The notes: a model not told the origin generated them from the sequence alone. DNA of 64,000 nt from Ilyomonas sp965199905 (GCA_965199905.1 OZ241366.1:4712001-4776000), one strand, 5' to 3'. Positions 28,601-36,302 are shown, counted from the first letter of the stretch. Numbers and translations are program-made.

Positions 28601-28953
28601 CTATCAATAAAGGTAACGGGCAGTTCGAAATCTGGAAAATGCCTGCTATGGCGCAACTCTCATCGGTGAATGTTATTCGTTTTATTGATGTAAATAAAGA
28701 TGGATTCAAAGACCTTGTTCTTGCAGGCAATATGTTTAACTTTCTTCCACAGTTTGAGCGCCTGGATGCCAGCTATGGTGATGTATTGATCAATGATGGA
28801 AAAGGAAACTTTTCCTGGACGCCACAAAAGAAAACCGGGCTTCAGGTAGAGGGTGAAGTGAAAGACATCGCTGTACTAAATGATCAAAAAGATTCTGCAA
28901 GTCTGTTATTCCTTATCAACAATAAATATCCTTCTTTATATAAGCTCAGATAA
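25642..28953 (+). CDS. VCBS/FG-GAP repeat lipoprotein with ASPIC/UnbV domain
   Basis: It has 1103 residues with a lipobox FILSC (Cys19). Many FG-GAP/VCBS units with calcium-binding DxNxDG loops are seen (GDINNDGKADIFF, DVNNDGYPDIFT, DLDNDGDLDVVI, DADKDGDLDLFV). A UnbV/ASPIC segment (about 515-600: YAIGSTIKIYADNQ, SRGFQSSMDYKQVIGLG) sits in the middle. It probably forms beta-propellers on the cell surface. Such genes often follow SusC/SusD pairs in Chitinophagaceae, consistent with a substrate-handling role; no catalytic residues are known. The ATG at 25642 is preferred to a TTG nine bases earlier. Confidence 0.85.
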   Translation: MKWCLQIACTTITIFILSCNELNQKSTLFQLMDDTGISFQNNVEDGKVDNNFVFRNYYNGGGVAIGDINNDGKADIFFTSNMGDNKLYLNKGDWKFEDITASSGMKQDSLWNTGVVMVDVNCDGWLDIYVCSSGHMNTGHRKNKLYINNHKLGFTEEAAKYGLDISAYTTQASFFDYDMDGDLDCFMIDNSPVPVNRIGDASRRDLPEAQWDVKSIVKGGGDHLYRNDNGYYTEVTQAAGIHGSLISFGLGVSVSDINNDGYPDIYISNDSYERDYLYINQKNGTFKDELESCIEHTSFSSMGADIADVNNDGYPDIFTTDMLPDDDYRLKTTGAFDSYEAYNIKLKQGFYQQFTKNCLQVNNQNGKFCETANYSGISASDWSWGALMFDADNDGLNDIFVCNGVNRDLTNLDFMDFFADEVNQKMVLTGKKESVDNILKEIPRTPLLNKVFKNDGNLKFTDKAKDWGFSQASWSNGAAYGDLDNDGDLDVVINNENGPAFLYQNNSRQQTKNNYISIALKGSEKNTYAIGSTIKIYADNQIISREVIPSRGFQSSMDYKQVIGLGSLAHVDSMAVIWPDRTYNLFKNPDINKLYTFTEENSQPYHFAVPLPLDKPYFDSVKSDFDKHAEDDYVDFYYERNIPEMLSHEGPKAAVGDVNGDGIEDIFIGGGNGQGGHLYLQTKEGKFIKKEEPIFKQFADFEDAAVLFFDADKDGDLDLFVGAGGNNNDAFSRQTQNRLYKNDGAGNFSIDVSALPNNGTNIGAVIANDWDGDGDLDLFVGSRNIPKNYGLTPASALLQNDGAGHFTDITKTKAPSLLNAGMITSAVWADVEGDNKKELVVTGEWMAPRIFDYKNGKFGEVKSNLNSLYGIWQTVTTADVNGDGKEDLLLGNIGENFYLHPDSAHPVKLFINDFNQNGNTDKIITSTINGKDLPVFLKRELQDQIPVVKKQNLRHEDYAKKSIQELFPSLIDKSIVKPFNYCSSIIAINKGNGQFEIWKMPAMAQLSSVNVIRFIDVNKDGFKDLVLAGNMFNFLPQFERLDASYGDVLINDGKGNFSWTPQKKTGLQVEGEVKDIAVLNDQKDSASLLFLINNKYPSLYKLR

Positions 28954-29076
28954 TTCTTTACTTACAAACCTGTATATATTCTCGCTTAAGCATTTTAGGT
29001 CTGGGTTACCTTTTTCTATTGCCTGTATTAAATAATTAGTTTAATCGTTTAAATTAATTATTTAAAATCCTATTTT

Positions 29077-29229
29077 ATGAGTAATTTATTAAAAGACCTC
29101 TTTTTCGACAAAGAAGTCGTAAGCAAAATTAAAGAAACAAAGATTGATAAAAATATTCTATATAATCATTTAAGCAATGGCAGAATTACGTTGCAGGAAT
29201 ATTTATCTCTCGAAAAGAAACTGAAATAA
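29077..29229 (+). CDS. Small basic protein, 50 residues
   Basis: Begins MSNLLKDLFFDKEVVSKIKE and ends EYLSLEKKLK. It looks like a small helical protein with alternating Lys and hydrophobic residues. A strong terminator at 29267 follows closely, which supports a genuine short transcript. Family not recognised. Confidence 0.55.
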   Translation: MSNLLKDLFFDKEVVSKIKETKIDKNILYNHLSNGRITLQEYLSLEKKLK

Positions 29230-29266
29230 GTTGTAAGTCTGTTGTTAGTTGATTTTGTAAGTGATC

Positions 29267-29304
29267 GCCGCTGGTACTACTTTAATAGTTGCCGGCGGCT
29301 TTTT
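29267..29304 (+). terminator. Intrinsic terminator after the 50-residue ORF
   Basis: GCCGCTGG pairs with CCGGCGGC (one T-G pair), followed by TTTTT. Confidence 0.8.
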
Positions 29305-29788
29305 GTTAGATATGAAAACTTTCTTTAAAAATAAAATTTCGTTTTAAAACTCAGGATAACCGCAAACTAAAAACCTGTGTTTTATTAACCCAACAGCAAT
29401 TTTTTTTTCAGTACCAAATACGGATTATAAAAAATATGCTGTGAAAAAATAAATCTCACGTTGGTATTAAATATTCAGAAACCTGAATATTTTAATCGAA
29501 TTATAATCTTTTCAGTCGCAAGGCGGTAGTATTTTTATTTCATAACCAATCAAAATATACTGCATGAAGAAGTTTATCGTGACATTCAGCTACAACGGGT
29601 TTTCTTTTAACGCCAAAGTGTTCATCAGTCGCCAGGGAAACAGCATTGTTTATTCAATCAAACTGATTGAAGATTGTTTGGGCTACATGTTCAACAATAA
29701 AGAATTGGTTTTCACCAAAGAAGGCGATGGTTATAAAATGTCTGGTGTAATGGACAAAAGTAATGGTGTTTGAGGGTGTGATGGGCGC

Positions 29789-29812
29789 TAATGGACAAAA
29801 GTAATGGTGTTT
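29789..29812 (+). repeat. Internal duplicate of the IS left-end motif
   Basis: Twenty-four bases starting TAATGGACAAAAGTAATGGT are identical to 29748-29771, 41 bases apart. This gives the left end two candidate transposase-binding sites. The right end has only one. Confidence 0.8.
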
Positions 29813-29920
29813 ATTTTTGGCTTTTAATGATCCTATTGAACGGAGGTGATAATTTTGTTTTTATCAGTCAAAACGGAGGCAGGCTCTGCTGGGGAGCAAC
29901 CAGCCAAGGGATAAACTGAT

Positions 29921-29987
29921 GCACGATAAAAGTGTCATTCAAAGGCTTACCGCTGTAACAACAGGGTAAGTCTTTATTTTATCGTGC
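29921..29987. other. Two-tier stem-loop directly after the transposase stop
   Basis: The outer stem GCACGATAAAA pairs with TTTTATCGTGC over 11 bp. The inner stem CTTACC pairs with GGTAAG. It begins one base past the transposase stop codon (minus strand). No U-tract follows, so it is not a classical terminator. It may stabilise the mRNA or block read-through. Confidence 0.65.
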
Positions 29988-29988
29988 C

Positions 29989-30905
29989 TTATGCCTTAAA
30001 AAACCCATCTATCAGCTTCTTCTTGCGGGCTATGGATAAGCCGTTATGGTTCCTGAGTTTATTCTTTAAATCAGAGAAGGAGCCATCCAGCGCATTAGTG
30101 GTATTGGGTATCATCAGCTCTTTATGCTGCTCAAAAACAAACAGCCACGAAAGATTTCTTTTCAAGCTCAGCCATGCGCTTCTGAGCCGTTTATGGGTAT
30201 AATGGCTTTTTTGCGTAAGCGGATGTAGGGTTCGTTCCTTCAGATAGTCTTCCCATCTGTGCTGCCAATGCGCCAGTGCTGCGCTGAAAGCTGCTTTATC
30301 GCTTTTGACCAGCGTAAGTGATAAAGCACGAAGCTCAATAGCAGCTTGTGTTTTAGGCTTTCTGGTAAGATAGCGGTTAATGATCTGCACCTGGTGAAAC
30401 TGGCACATCTGAACAGGGATAGTACCGAATAACTGAAACAAACCTTTGCGCCCGTCACAGATGATTGCCTGTACCTTTATTCCCCTTCTGCTGATTTCTG
30501 CTATGCCGGATAAGTAGAGCTTGTTGGTTTCATTTTTTACGTACTGCTTATACAGGCACTTGCCGCTGATACTATCCTTAAAGACCATCACTCCAAAGCA
30601 ACGCCCGAAATAAGTCGTGTCCATCACTACATTGGCAACCGCCTCAAAGGTGGTATTGGGCGATGGTGTAAAGAAATCTATGCGGCGCTGAATGGTTTTT
30701 ACCGAACAGCCATATTGCTGTGCCAGTTGACCATACGTTTGCTTGCCGGCAGTATAGGCTTCCCAAATCTGCGCATTGTCAAGACAGTGGCGGCGGGCTA
30801 TAAACTGCTTGCCGCACACCTGGCATTTGTATCGCTGTTTGCCTTTGGCATAACCGTATTTGGACGTGATTTTTGAACCGCAATAAAAGCAGATTTTTTA
30901 TTCAT
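29989..30905 (-). CDS. IS256 family transposase, zinc-binding variant; start is out of frame with its body
   Basis: The body carries a CxxC-CxxC zinc finger (CFYCGSK ... YKCQVCGKQF), a helix-turn-helix (YGQLAQQYGCSVKTIQRRID), then a DDE core with VVMDTTYFGR, AIICDGRKGL and CQFHQVQIINRYL, and the C-terminal TTNALDGSFSDLKNKL. The third acidic position is Asp where many relatives have Glu. The only good ATG (30905, MNKK) is one base out of frame. A run of six A at codons 3-4 would allow a -1 slip to give MNKKICFYCGSK. Without it, translation must start at an alternative codon such as the GTG at 30819, which would lose most of the zinc finger. Confidence 0.85.
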
Positions 30906-31165
30906 AAACTTAAATGACAGCAAACATAAGCCTGCATTCACTCTCAGCCATTTTTACCATTACTTTTGTCCATTAACCCAAATGTCTTTATTTTCAGGCG
31001 CCACACGCACTGCCACGCAAACATTTGCCAGCCTCAACTGGCACATTAAAAATGAATACGTTGATCCTGTTGATTCGCTTTACGAAAAAACATTCAGTAT
31101 GTCATAGCGTTTTAAAAAAGGGAACGTAATACGAAAAATTTTATGAGTTAAAAAGTGGTGGCTGC

Positions 31166-31196
31166 TTGTTTATAACAGCATCTTACTTTATCTTTA
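31166..31196 (+). promoter_or_regulatory. Candidate promoter of the small structured unit
   Basis: TTG (31166-31168), 20 bases, then TATCTTTA (31189-31196), near the Bacteroidota consensus. Transcription would start near 31203. Confidence 0.45.
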
Positions 31197-31223
31197 TAAT
31201 TCATCAAAGAAAAGGAGGTATTC

Positions 31224-31271
31224 ATGCAATCTACAGATAGTTCATGGACGCTTCCGGTTAGCAACGCCTAA
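31224..31271 (+). CDS. 15-residue peptide ORF with strong Shine-Dalgarno
   Basis: MQSTDSSWTLPVSNA. AAAGGAGGT ends 4 bases before the ATG, which is rare among the genes in this window. The last codons and stop lie in a hairpin. Confidence 0.4.
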   Translation: MQSTDSSWTLPVSNA

Positions 31272-31309
31272 CCGGGCTAATCTAAAATAATCTGACCCGG
31301 GTAACCGGG

Positions 31310-31342
31310 GAAGCCGCTGGCTATACGCGCAGCGGCTTTTTT
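31310..31342. terminator. Terminator shared by the small unit and the GSCFA gene
   Basis: AAGCCGCTG pairs with CAGCGGCTT around GCTATACGCG, with TTTTTT following. It abuts the stop codon of the convergent GSCFA gene. Confidence 0.85.
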
Positions 31343-32339
31343 ATTTTGAAAAATGAGCAATCTCTTCTCCCAAATTTATGTAAGGATGTTGCGCCTGCAA
31401 TTGTTGCGCCTTTACCTTATGTGATAATAAAAACTGCTTGTGCTGATTTGATAGCGGGTTGAAAGGCTTATGATTTTTCGCGATGACAATTTTCCTGATT
31501 TCTTCAGCTAATGACCTCGCTTCGGCATCAACACAATGCTCAAAAAAATGCTCCAGCACAAACTGTGTAGCCGGGTAGTTTGGGTGCGCCATATCAATGT
31601 CGTAAAAACGATAATCGCGCAATACATCAATCACTAATTCGTAAGCCGGGAAATAATAAAGCTTATCAAATTTGTTGACGAGATGATGAACCGCTTCTAA
31701 TAATCTCGCTTTGCTGCGATTATTTTCTATCACTCCATCACGAAGATGCCGCACCGGGCTTATGGTAAAAATCACTTTTAGTTTTGGGTTAAAATGAAAT
31801 AGTCTGAACAAGATTCCATCTAATGCTGTCACTGTTTCTTCAATGGTGCAAAGGTGTTTGGTAAAACTTTTTGCGGGCGCTTTATGGCAATTGGCAACAT
31901 AACTGCTTTCGGTCGCTTTTATGCTATCATCATTGCCTGAAAACCTGTAGGCGAATGATGAGCCCAATGTGATAAGTAACCAACCGGCATTTCGCAAAAA
32001 AGAATGCGCTTGTTGCTGCGACTGATTAATTTGTAATAAAACTTCATCTTTATCAGGATGCGAAAACCGGCTGTGATGCTGCCAGCTGTGCCACGCTTCA
32101 TTCTGGTAAAATAAATCATCTTCGGTGTACTTCCTGTTTTCTATATAAGATACCAGGCTGCGGCAAACACTTAACGGATCGAACAAGATTCCGTTTGGAT
32201 TTTGTAATACCTCAAACTTTGCATTTGATAAATAATTACCGATGTGTTCTGTAAAGCAGGAACCAACAAGCAGCAGCTTATCGCGATAAGTAATAGGCGG
32301 CTTCAGGTCGGGAATGCGGATAGGAATCTGGAATTGCAT
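31341..32339 (-). CDS. GSCFA domain protein
   Basis: It has 332 residues. The family name motif is visible as VGSCFTEHIG (residues 26-35). WLLITLGSSFAYR and FTISPVRHLRDG are further family blocks, and DIDMAHPNYPATQFVLEHF is near the end. GSCFA proteins resemble SGNH/PC-esterase hydrolases; the substrate is unknown. Its ATG overlaps the stop of the HMG-CoA lyase gene by one base (TAATG), so translation is probably coupled. Confidence 0.88.
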   Translation of the reverse strand: MQFQIPIRIPDLKPPITYRDKLLLVGSCFTEHIGNYLSNAKFEVLQNPNGILFDPLSVCRSLVSYIENRKYTEDDLFYQNEAWHSWQHHSRFSHPDKDEVLLQINQSQQQAHSFLRNAGWLLITLGSSFAYRFSGNDDSIKATESSYVANCHKAPAKSFTKHLCTIEETVTALDGILFRLFHFNPKLKVIFTISPVRHLRDGVIENNRSKARLLEAVHHLVNKFDKLYYFPAYELVIDVLRDYRFYDIDMAHPNYPATQFVLEHFFEHCVDAEARSLAEEIRKIVIAKNHKPFNPLSNQHKQFLLSHKVKAQQLQAQHPYINLGEEIAHFSK

Positions 32340-33217
32340 TACGCAAAAATTTTAGTTGCCATTGCAATGCTTTCTCTTAGTTCATCATGATTTATGTGGA
32401 TATAAAAATCGAGCGCTTCTAAGTAATTTATCATTAGTTCTGTCGGCATATTTCCCACCAGTTCGTTGCCTGCCATCGGGCAACCGCCAATACCTTTTAT
32501 TGCGCCATCGAAGCGCCTGCATCCCGCATCCAGCGAGGCTTGCAGCTTTTGCTGGTAGTTTTTATCGGTGTGTAAATGAGCGCCAAATGTAATGTAAGGA
32601 TAAGCCGGAAGTAAAGCAGAAAATGCTTCGGAAATTTGTGCCGGCGTTGCAATGCCAACGGTATCTGATAAAGATAAAATGCGGACTTCTTTGCCAGCCA
32701 TCACTTCTGCAAAATGTAATAACACTTCTTCATTATAATCATCTCCGTAAGGATTACCGAAACCCATGCTTAAATAGATAACCAGCTTTTTATCATGTTT
32801 TACACAAAGCTCCTGTATAGCATCAACGGTAATAATACTTTGCTCAATTGTAGTATTTGTATTGCGAAGCTGAAAAGAGGGAGAGATGGAAAACGGGAAT
32901 CCCAAATAAGAAATTTCATTGTAAGAAACCGCTTCTTCCGCACCGCGAACATTAGCCACAATTGCAAGAAGTTTTGTGGTTGTTGCCTGCAAGTCCAGCT
33001 TTGCCAGCACTTCTTTTGTATCGCGCATTTGTGGTATCGCCTTCGGCGACACAAATGAGCCAAAATCAAGAGTATGAAAACCAACTTGTAACAACTGATT
33101 TATATAAGCCGCTTTATCTTTCGTTTCAATAAAATGCAGCCAGCCTTGCATCGCATCGCGCGGACACTCGATAAGTTGCAAAGCGTTTTTATTATTTACT
33201 CCTGCTTCAACCTGCAT
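32339..33217 (-). CDS. Hydroxymethylglutaryl-CoA lyase
   Basis: It has 292 residues with a TIM-barrel HMGL-like fold. It cleaves HMG-CoA to acetoacetate and acetyl-CoA in leucine degradation. ECPRDAMQG (Arg20, Asp21) is the metal and substrate motif. GAHLHTD holds His214 and His216, and IGGCPMAG carries Cys246, followed by LVGNMPTE. These match HMG-CoA lyase rather than homocitrate synthase. It overlaps the end of rlmB by 11 bases and is co-transcribed with rlmB and GSCFA. Confidence 0.86.
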   Translation of the reverse strand: MQVEAGVNNKNALQLIECPRDAMQGWLHFIETKDKAAYINQLLQVGFHTLDFGSFVSPKAIPQMRDTKEVLAKLDLQATTTKLLAIVANVRGAEEAVSYNEISYLGFPFSISPSFQLRNTNTTIEQSIITVDAIQELCVKHDKKLVIYLSMGFGNPYGDDYNEEVLLHFAEVMAGKEVRILSLSDTVGIATPAQISEAFSALLPAYPYITFGAHLHTDKNYQQKLQASLDAGCRRFDGAIKGIGGCPMAGNELVGNMPTELMINYLEALDFYIHINHDELRESIAMATKIFA

Positions 33218-34007
33218 GTTCTGTTTGTCTTTGTTTCAAAGCTTCATACAAAATAATTCCTGCGGCAACTGATACATTAAATGAATCAAACTTGCCCGAC
33301 ATAGGTATCGTAAAAGGCTCATCGGCCAAATCGGACAAGCTCTTGCCAATTCCTTTTTCCTCATTACCCATAATAAAACAACAGGGAATGGCTAAGTCAA
33401 GTTCATAAATTTTCTTTCGAGCTCTCATCTCACTTGCACAAAGCTTAATGCCGTTTAAATGCAGTGTTTCAATTGCTTTAGATAAATTGTTCACACGGCA
33501 TACCTGCACCATTTCCAAAGCGCCGGCACTGCTTTTTACCGCATCTTCATTTAGGGCACCAACACCTTTATCTGCAATGATGATAGCTTGCGCGCCACAG
33601 CAGACAGCACTTCGCGCAATGGCACCAATATTCCGAACATCTGTAACGCCATCCAGCATTAGAAACAGGGGCGTTTCGCCGTTGGAAATTACAAAATCAA
33701 TTACCTGTTGTAAATCCTGGTATTGCACACTCGCTTTAAAAGCAACCACGCCCTGGTGCTGAATATTGGTAATGCCATTCAGCCTTTCAACAGGCACAAA
33801 TTGAATTGGCGTATTGCTTTCTTTTGCAAGCAAACGAATATCGTTGATTGCTTCGCCAGATGCGCTTTTTAGAAGCATAATTTTATCAATCATCTGGCGC
33901 GAACGCAAGGCTTCGATAACCGGGTTTCTACCCGCAATTATATTTTTTTTCGGCTGGTAATTCGGACTTTTTTTGAATGGCTCTCTTTTCTGTATATATC
34001 GCTCCAT
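33207..34007 (-). CDS. rlmB: 23S rRNA 2'-O-methyltransferase, RlmB/TrmH type
   Basis: It has 266 residues. A basic N-terminal tail is followed by the substrate-binding domain (IIAGRNPVIEALRS). The SPOUT knot has LDGVTDVRNIGAIARSA, KSSAGALEMVQVCRV, CCFIMGNEEKGI and the final IPMSGKFDSFNVSVAAGI. It methylates G2251 or a similar site in 23S rRNA. First gene of a three-gene operon with overlapping ends. Confidence 0.9.
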   Translation of the reverse strand: MERYIQKREPFKKSPNYQPKKNIIAGRNPVIEALRSRQMIDKIMLLKSASGEAINDIRLLAKESNTPIQFVPVERLNGITNIQHQGVVAFKASVQYQDLQQVIDFVISNGETPLFLMLDGVTDVRNIGAIARSAVCCGAQAIIIADKGVGALNEDAVKSSAGALEMVQVCRVNNLSKAIETLHLNGIKLCASEMRARKKIYELDLAIPCCFIMGNEEKGIGKSLSDLADEPFTIPMSGKFDSFNVSVAAGIILYEALKQRQTEHAG

Positions 34008-34043
34008 AAAAATTCCGGCTCTTTTTCTTCAACAAAGAAAAAC

Positions 34044-34075
34044 AAAAAGTCCTGCTATTGGTAGCAGGACTTTTG
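34044..34075. terminator. Strong palindromic terminator
   Basis: AAAAGTCCTGCTA pairs with TAGCAGGACTTTT around TTGG. It lies between the T9SS-cargo gene and rlmB, both on minus, so it ends the upstream gene. Confidence 0.88.
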
Positions 34076-34134
34076 TGTAGGCTTTATTGATGATCTGAAG
34101 AATCATTTCAACTTATCAAAATCATAAATCTGCA

Positions 34135-35379
34135 TTACTTATTTACCATCACATTGGCAGAGAAAACATCTTTATTATTAGCTCCAATAACATGAATCAT
34201 ATACATACCTGAAGTGCCGGTTGGCAACTGTACACTTTCGGTCTGCATTTTTGAAGACAATGCAATTGATTTTGATACAACTCTTTTTCCATCAGAAGCC
34301 AGCACTTCAATGGTATGCTTGCCTTGCAAAGAACCGTTGAAATATAAGTTGATGGTTTTGTTAGTTACCGGATTCGGATATATACTAACGGCTTCGCCTG
34401 AAGCTATGCTAACCGGCGCAACGATTTTGTCTGCACTTTTATTGGTAACTAACAAATTGCTGTTGGCAAAGTCAGACGCATTGTACAGTTTATCAGGTGC
34501 CGTTATAGCTGTGGCTTCCAGCGTTTTCATGTTTACACTGAAATAACTATTGGCATCCATTGAGCTGGCTACTGTTACGTTTCCGCTCTTATCAACCGCT
34601 GCGGCATTTACACTAAATGGCGTAGACAGATTTTTGACGGTACCAAGATATTCGGCTTCCAATGTGTTTGTATTGATTTTAAACACATGCGCAGCTACGG
34701 TAAACAAATACAAGGAACCGGCGTCATCTGCAACCATATCTCCGCCCCAGCTTTCGGTTTGTGCATGAATGCTTATGCCGTTGTTTGCTTTATCGGTAAG
34801 GCTGCCTAAGTCTTTAATCGTAATGTTTTTACCTGTGGTAAAACGAATCATGTGGTCGCCATTATTGGTAATTGCATAACCATTACCATCAGAGCCAAAC
34901 ACCATTCGCGTGAGATTATCTGCTTCGCCCGCTTCAGATATAAACCCCTTCATTGGCGAAGCCACGTGATAGATTCTCAGATCTTTCCGCGTCATGTCAA
35001 TGTACTGCAAATCGTTGCCGAACAGTGTTGTGAAATACAAACGCTGTTGCTTTTTATCGTAAGCTGTTGCGGCAGCCAAAGATGGTGATTGACAAGTGCA
35101 AGGCGGCTGTGTGCCTTTTGCAGTTGCAACTGCGTTAGGGTCATAATTAATTGTCTTGCCGGTTGCAGCATCTATATGCATAGGCTTTTCCGTTGCCGGT
35201 GTGTAAATGTTTCGTACTAAGGCGCCGGTTAATAAATTAATCTCGCGGATAACTGACCAGTTCACATTTCCCTTTGATTCACCGGTAATAGCAAAAGCTG
35301 TGGCTGACTGCGCACCCGACTTAAATGAGCCTGCGCAAAGAAGCAATATGGCAGAAACAGAGAGTATAGATTTTTTCAT
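34135..35379 (-). CDS. Secreted protein with T9SS type A sorting domain
   Basis: It has 414 residues with a signal peptide ending SGAQ. The body has beta-propeller-like repeats (AAATAYDKKQQRLYFTTLFG, MVADDAGSLYLFTVAAHV). The last 75 residues are a type A sorting domain: VSIYPNPVTNKTINLYF, EVLASDGKRVVSKSI, then GMYMIHVIG and NVMVNK. It should be exported by the type IX system. Cys107 and Cys109 lie in a PPCTCQ loop. The ATG at 35379 is chosen because it starts a normal signal peptide. Confidence 0.85.
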   Translation of the reverse strand: MKKSILSVSAILLLCAGSFKSGAQSATAFAITGESKGNVNWSVIREINLLTGALVRNIYTPATEKPMHIDAATGKTINYDPNAVATAKGTQPPCTCQSPSLAAATAYDKKQQRLYFTTLFGNDLQYIDMTRKDLRIYHVASPMKGFISEAGEADNLTRMVFGSDGNGYAITNNGDHMIRFTTGKNITIKDLGSLTDKANNGISIHAQTESWGGDMVADDAGSLYLFTVAAHVFKINTNTLEAEYLGTVKNLSTPFSVNAAAVDKSGNVTVASSMDANSYFSVNMKTLEATAITAPDKLYNASDFANSNLLVTNKSADKIVAPVSIASGEAVSIYPNPVTNKTINLYFNGSLQGKHTIEVLASDGKRVVSKSIALSSKMQTESVQLPTGTSGMYMIHVIGANNKDVFSANVMVNK

Positions 35380-35471
35380 AAGAAAATAAATTAATGAAAG
35401 CAAATTAGTACAAAAAGGGGTTTCAATAATTTTTTTGCATTAAGAAAATGAAATTTTAATCAGATGTTCAT

Positions 35472-36287
35472 TCATCTGCCTGCACCAACAGCTTTTGCTA
35501 CACTGCCATATTTTATTAAAAGCCGGTTGGCAGCCTCATAATCAGTCATGTTTAATTGATGCATTATCATACGTGTACCACGATCCAGCAACTTATTATT
35601 GGTGAGCTGCATGTTTACCATCTGGTTGTCTTCCACTCTTCCCAATTGTATCATTACGGCAGTCGAAATCATATTCAAAACCATCTTTTGTGCAGTACCA
35701 CACTTCATACGCGTGCTGCCGGTAACAAACTCCGGACCTACCACAACTTCTACCGGAAATGCAGCTTCTAATGCAAGCGGGCTGCCTGCATTGCAAGTAA
35801 TGCCGCCGGTTACCATTCCTCTTTCGTTACACTTTCTGATAGCACTCAAAACATAGGGTGTGGTTCCGCTGGCAGCTATGCCAATCACAACATCATTGTC
35901 GCCTATACCTTGCTCTTGTAAATCAATCCAGGCTGCGGTTTCGCTGTCTTCGGCTTTGTCAACGGCTTGCGTGATGGCAAGGTTTCCACCGGCTATAATT
36001 CCATTTACCAGACTTTGCGGCACGCCATACGTTGGTGGGCATTCGCTGGCATCTAATACGCCGGTTCTGCCACTGGCACCTGCGCCTACATAAAACAAAC
36101 GTCCGCCACCCAGCATTTTATCGGCTGTGGCTTCTATCAGTTTTGTAATTTGAGGCAATGCCTTCTCAACTGCAATGGCTACTTTTTTATCTTCTTCATT
36201 AATATGCATTGCAAGTTCAGCCACCGGCATTTTTTCTAAATGACGATAAGGCGATGGCTGCTCTGTTGTTCTGATAAATTCTTTCAT
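35472..36287 (-). CDS. murQ: N-acetylmuramic acid 6-phosphate etherase
   Basis: It has 271 residues and splits the lactyl ether of MurNAc-6-P to give GlcNAc-6-P in cell-wall recycling. The SIS domain carries the signature FYVGAGASGRTGVLDASECPPT and GIAASGTTPYVLSAI. GSTRMKCGTAQKMVLNM is also conserved. It is slightly shorter than E. coli MurQ (298). It starts 15 bases after the nagK-like stop, so the two form a recycling operon. Confidence 0.94.
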   Translation of the reverse strand: MKEFIRTTEQPSPYRHLEKMPVAELAMHINEEDKKVAIAVEKALPQITKLIEATADKMLGGGRLFYVGAGASGRTGVLDASECPPTYGVPQSLVNGIIAGGNLAITQAVDKAEDSETAAWIDLQEQGIGDNDVVIGIAASGTTPYVLSAIRKCNERGMVTGGITCNAGSPLALEAAFPVEVVVGPEFVTGSTRMKCGTAQKMVLNMISTAVMIQLGRVEDNQMVNMQLTNNKLLDRGTRMIMHQLNMTDYEAANRLLIKYGSVAKAVGAGR

Positions 36288-36302
36288 TATGATAATATCC
36301 GG

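Larger units (their letters stand above)
29744..30979 (-). mobile_element. Insertion sequence, IS256-like with N-terminal zinc finger, 1236 bp
   Basis: The ends share inverted repeats of about 24 bases with 22 matches, both containing TAATGGACAAAAGTAATGGT. It is flanked by exact 8-bp direct repeats AAATGTCT at 29736-29743 and 30980-30987, the target-duplication length expected for IS256. It encodes one transposase on the minus strand. The intact ends and duplication mean a fairly recent insertion. The left end motif occurs twice, and the transposase 3' flank is structured. Confidence 0.9.
29564..31107 (+). pseudogene. 99-codon gene split by an insertion sequence
   Basis: The left part (29564-29743) reads MKKFIVTFSYNGFSFNAKVF and ends GDGYKMS. 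The right part (30988-31107) continues in frame as LFSGATRTATQTFASLNWHI and ends LYEKTFSMS before a stop. Removing the IS and one copy of the 8-bp duplication AAATGTCT restores one open frame of 99 codons. The protein is small and mixed alpha/beta; I do not recognise it. With the IS in place the frame instead runs to a stop at 29773. Function is presumably lost. Confidence 0.82.
31203..31342 (+). ncRNA. Candidate small structured RNA with leader-peptide-like ORF
   Basis: About 140 nt between a promoter-like element and a terminator. CCGGTTA (31254-31260) can pair with TAACCGG at 31269-31275 or with an identical TAACCGG at 31302-31308, giving two mutually exclusive folds as in attenuators. The first hairpin covers the stop codon of the small ORF. 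There is no gene downstream on this strand because the next gene is convergent, so the RNA or peptide itself would be the product. It matches no riboswitch I know. Confidence 0.45.

Noticed and set aside
24505..28953. SusC/SusD, GyrI-like and VCBS genes as one operon
   Set aside because: The GyrI-like gene is on the opposite strand and a terminator closes susD, so the VCBS gene must have its own promoter.
29748..29812. Two close copies of the IS end, suggesting two nested insertion sequences
   Set aside because: Only one transposase and one pair of target duplications are present, and the duplications fit the outer copy, so an end duplication is simpler.
31203..31342. Known riboswitch (TPP, cobalamin, SAM, glycine)
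   Set aside because: None of the conserved core words of these classes is present and no metabolite gene follows on the strand.
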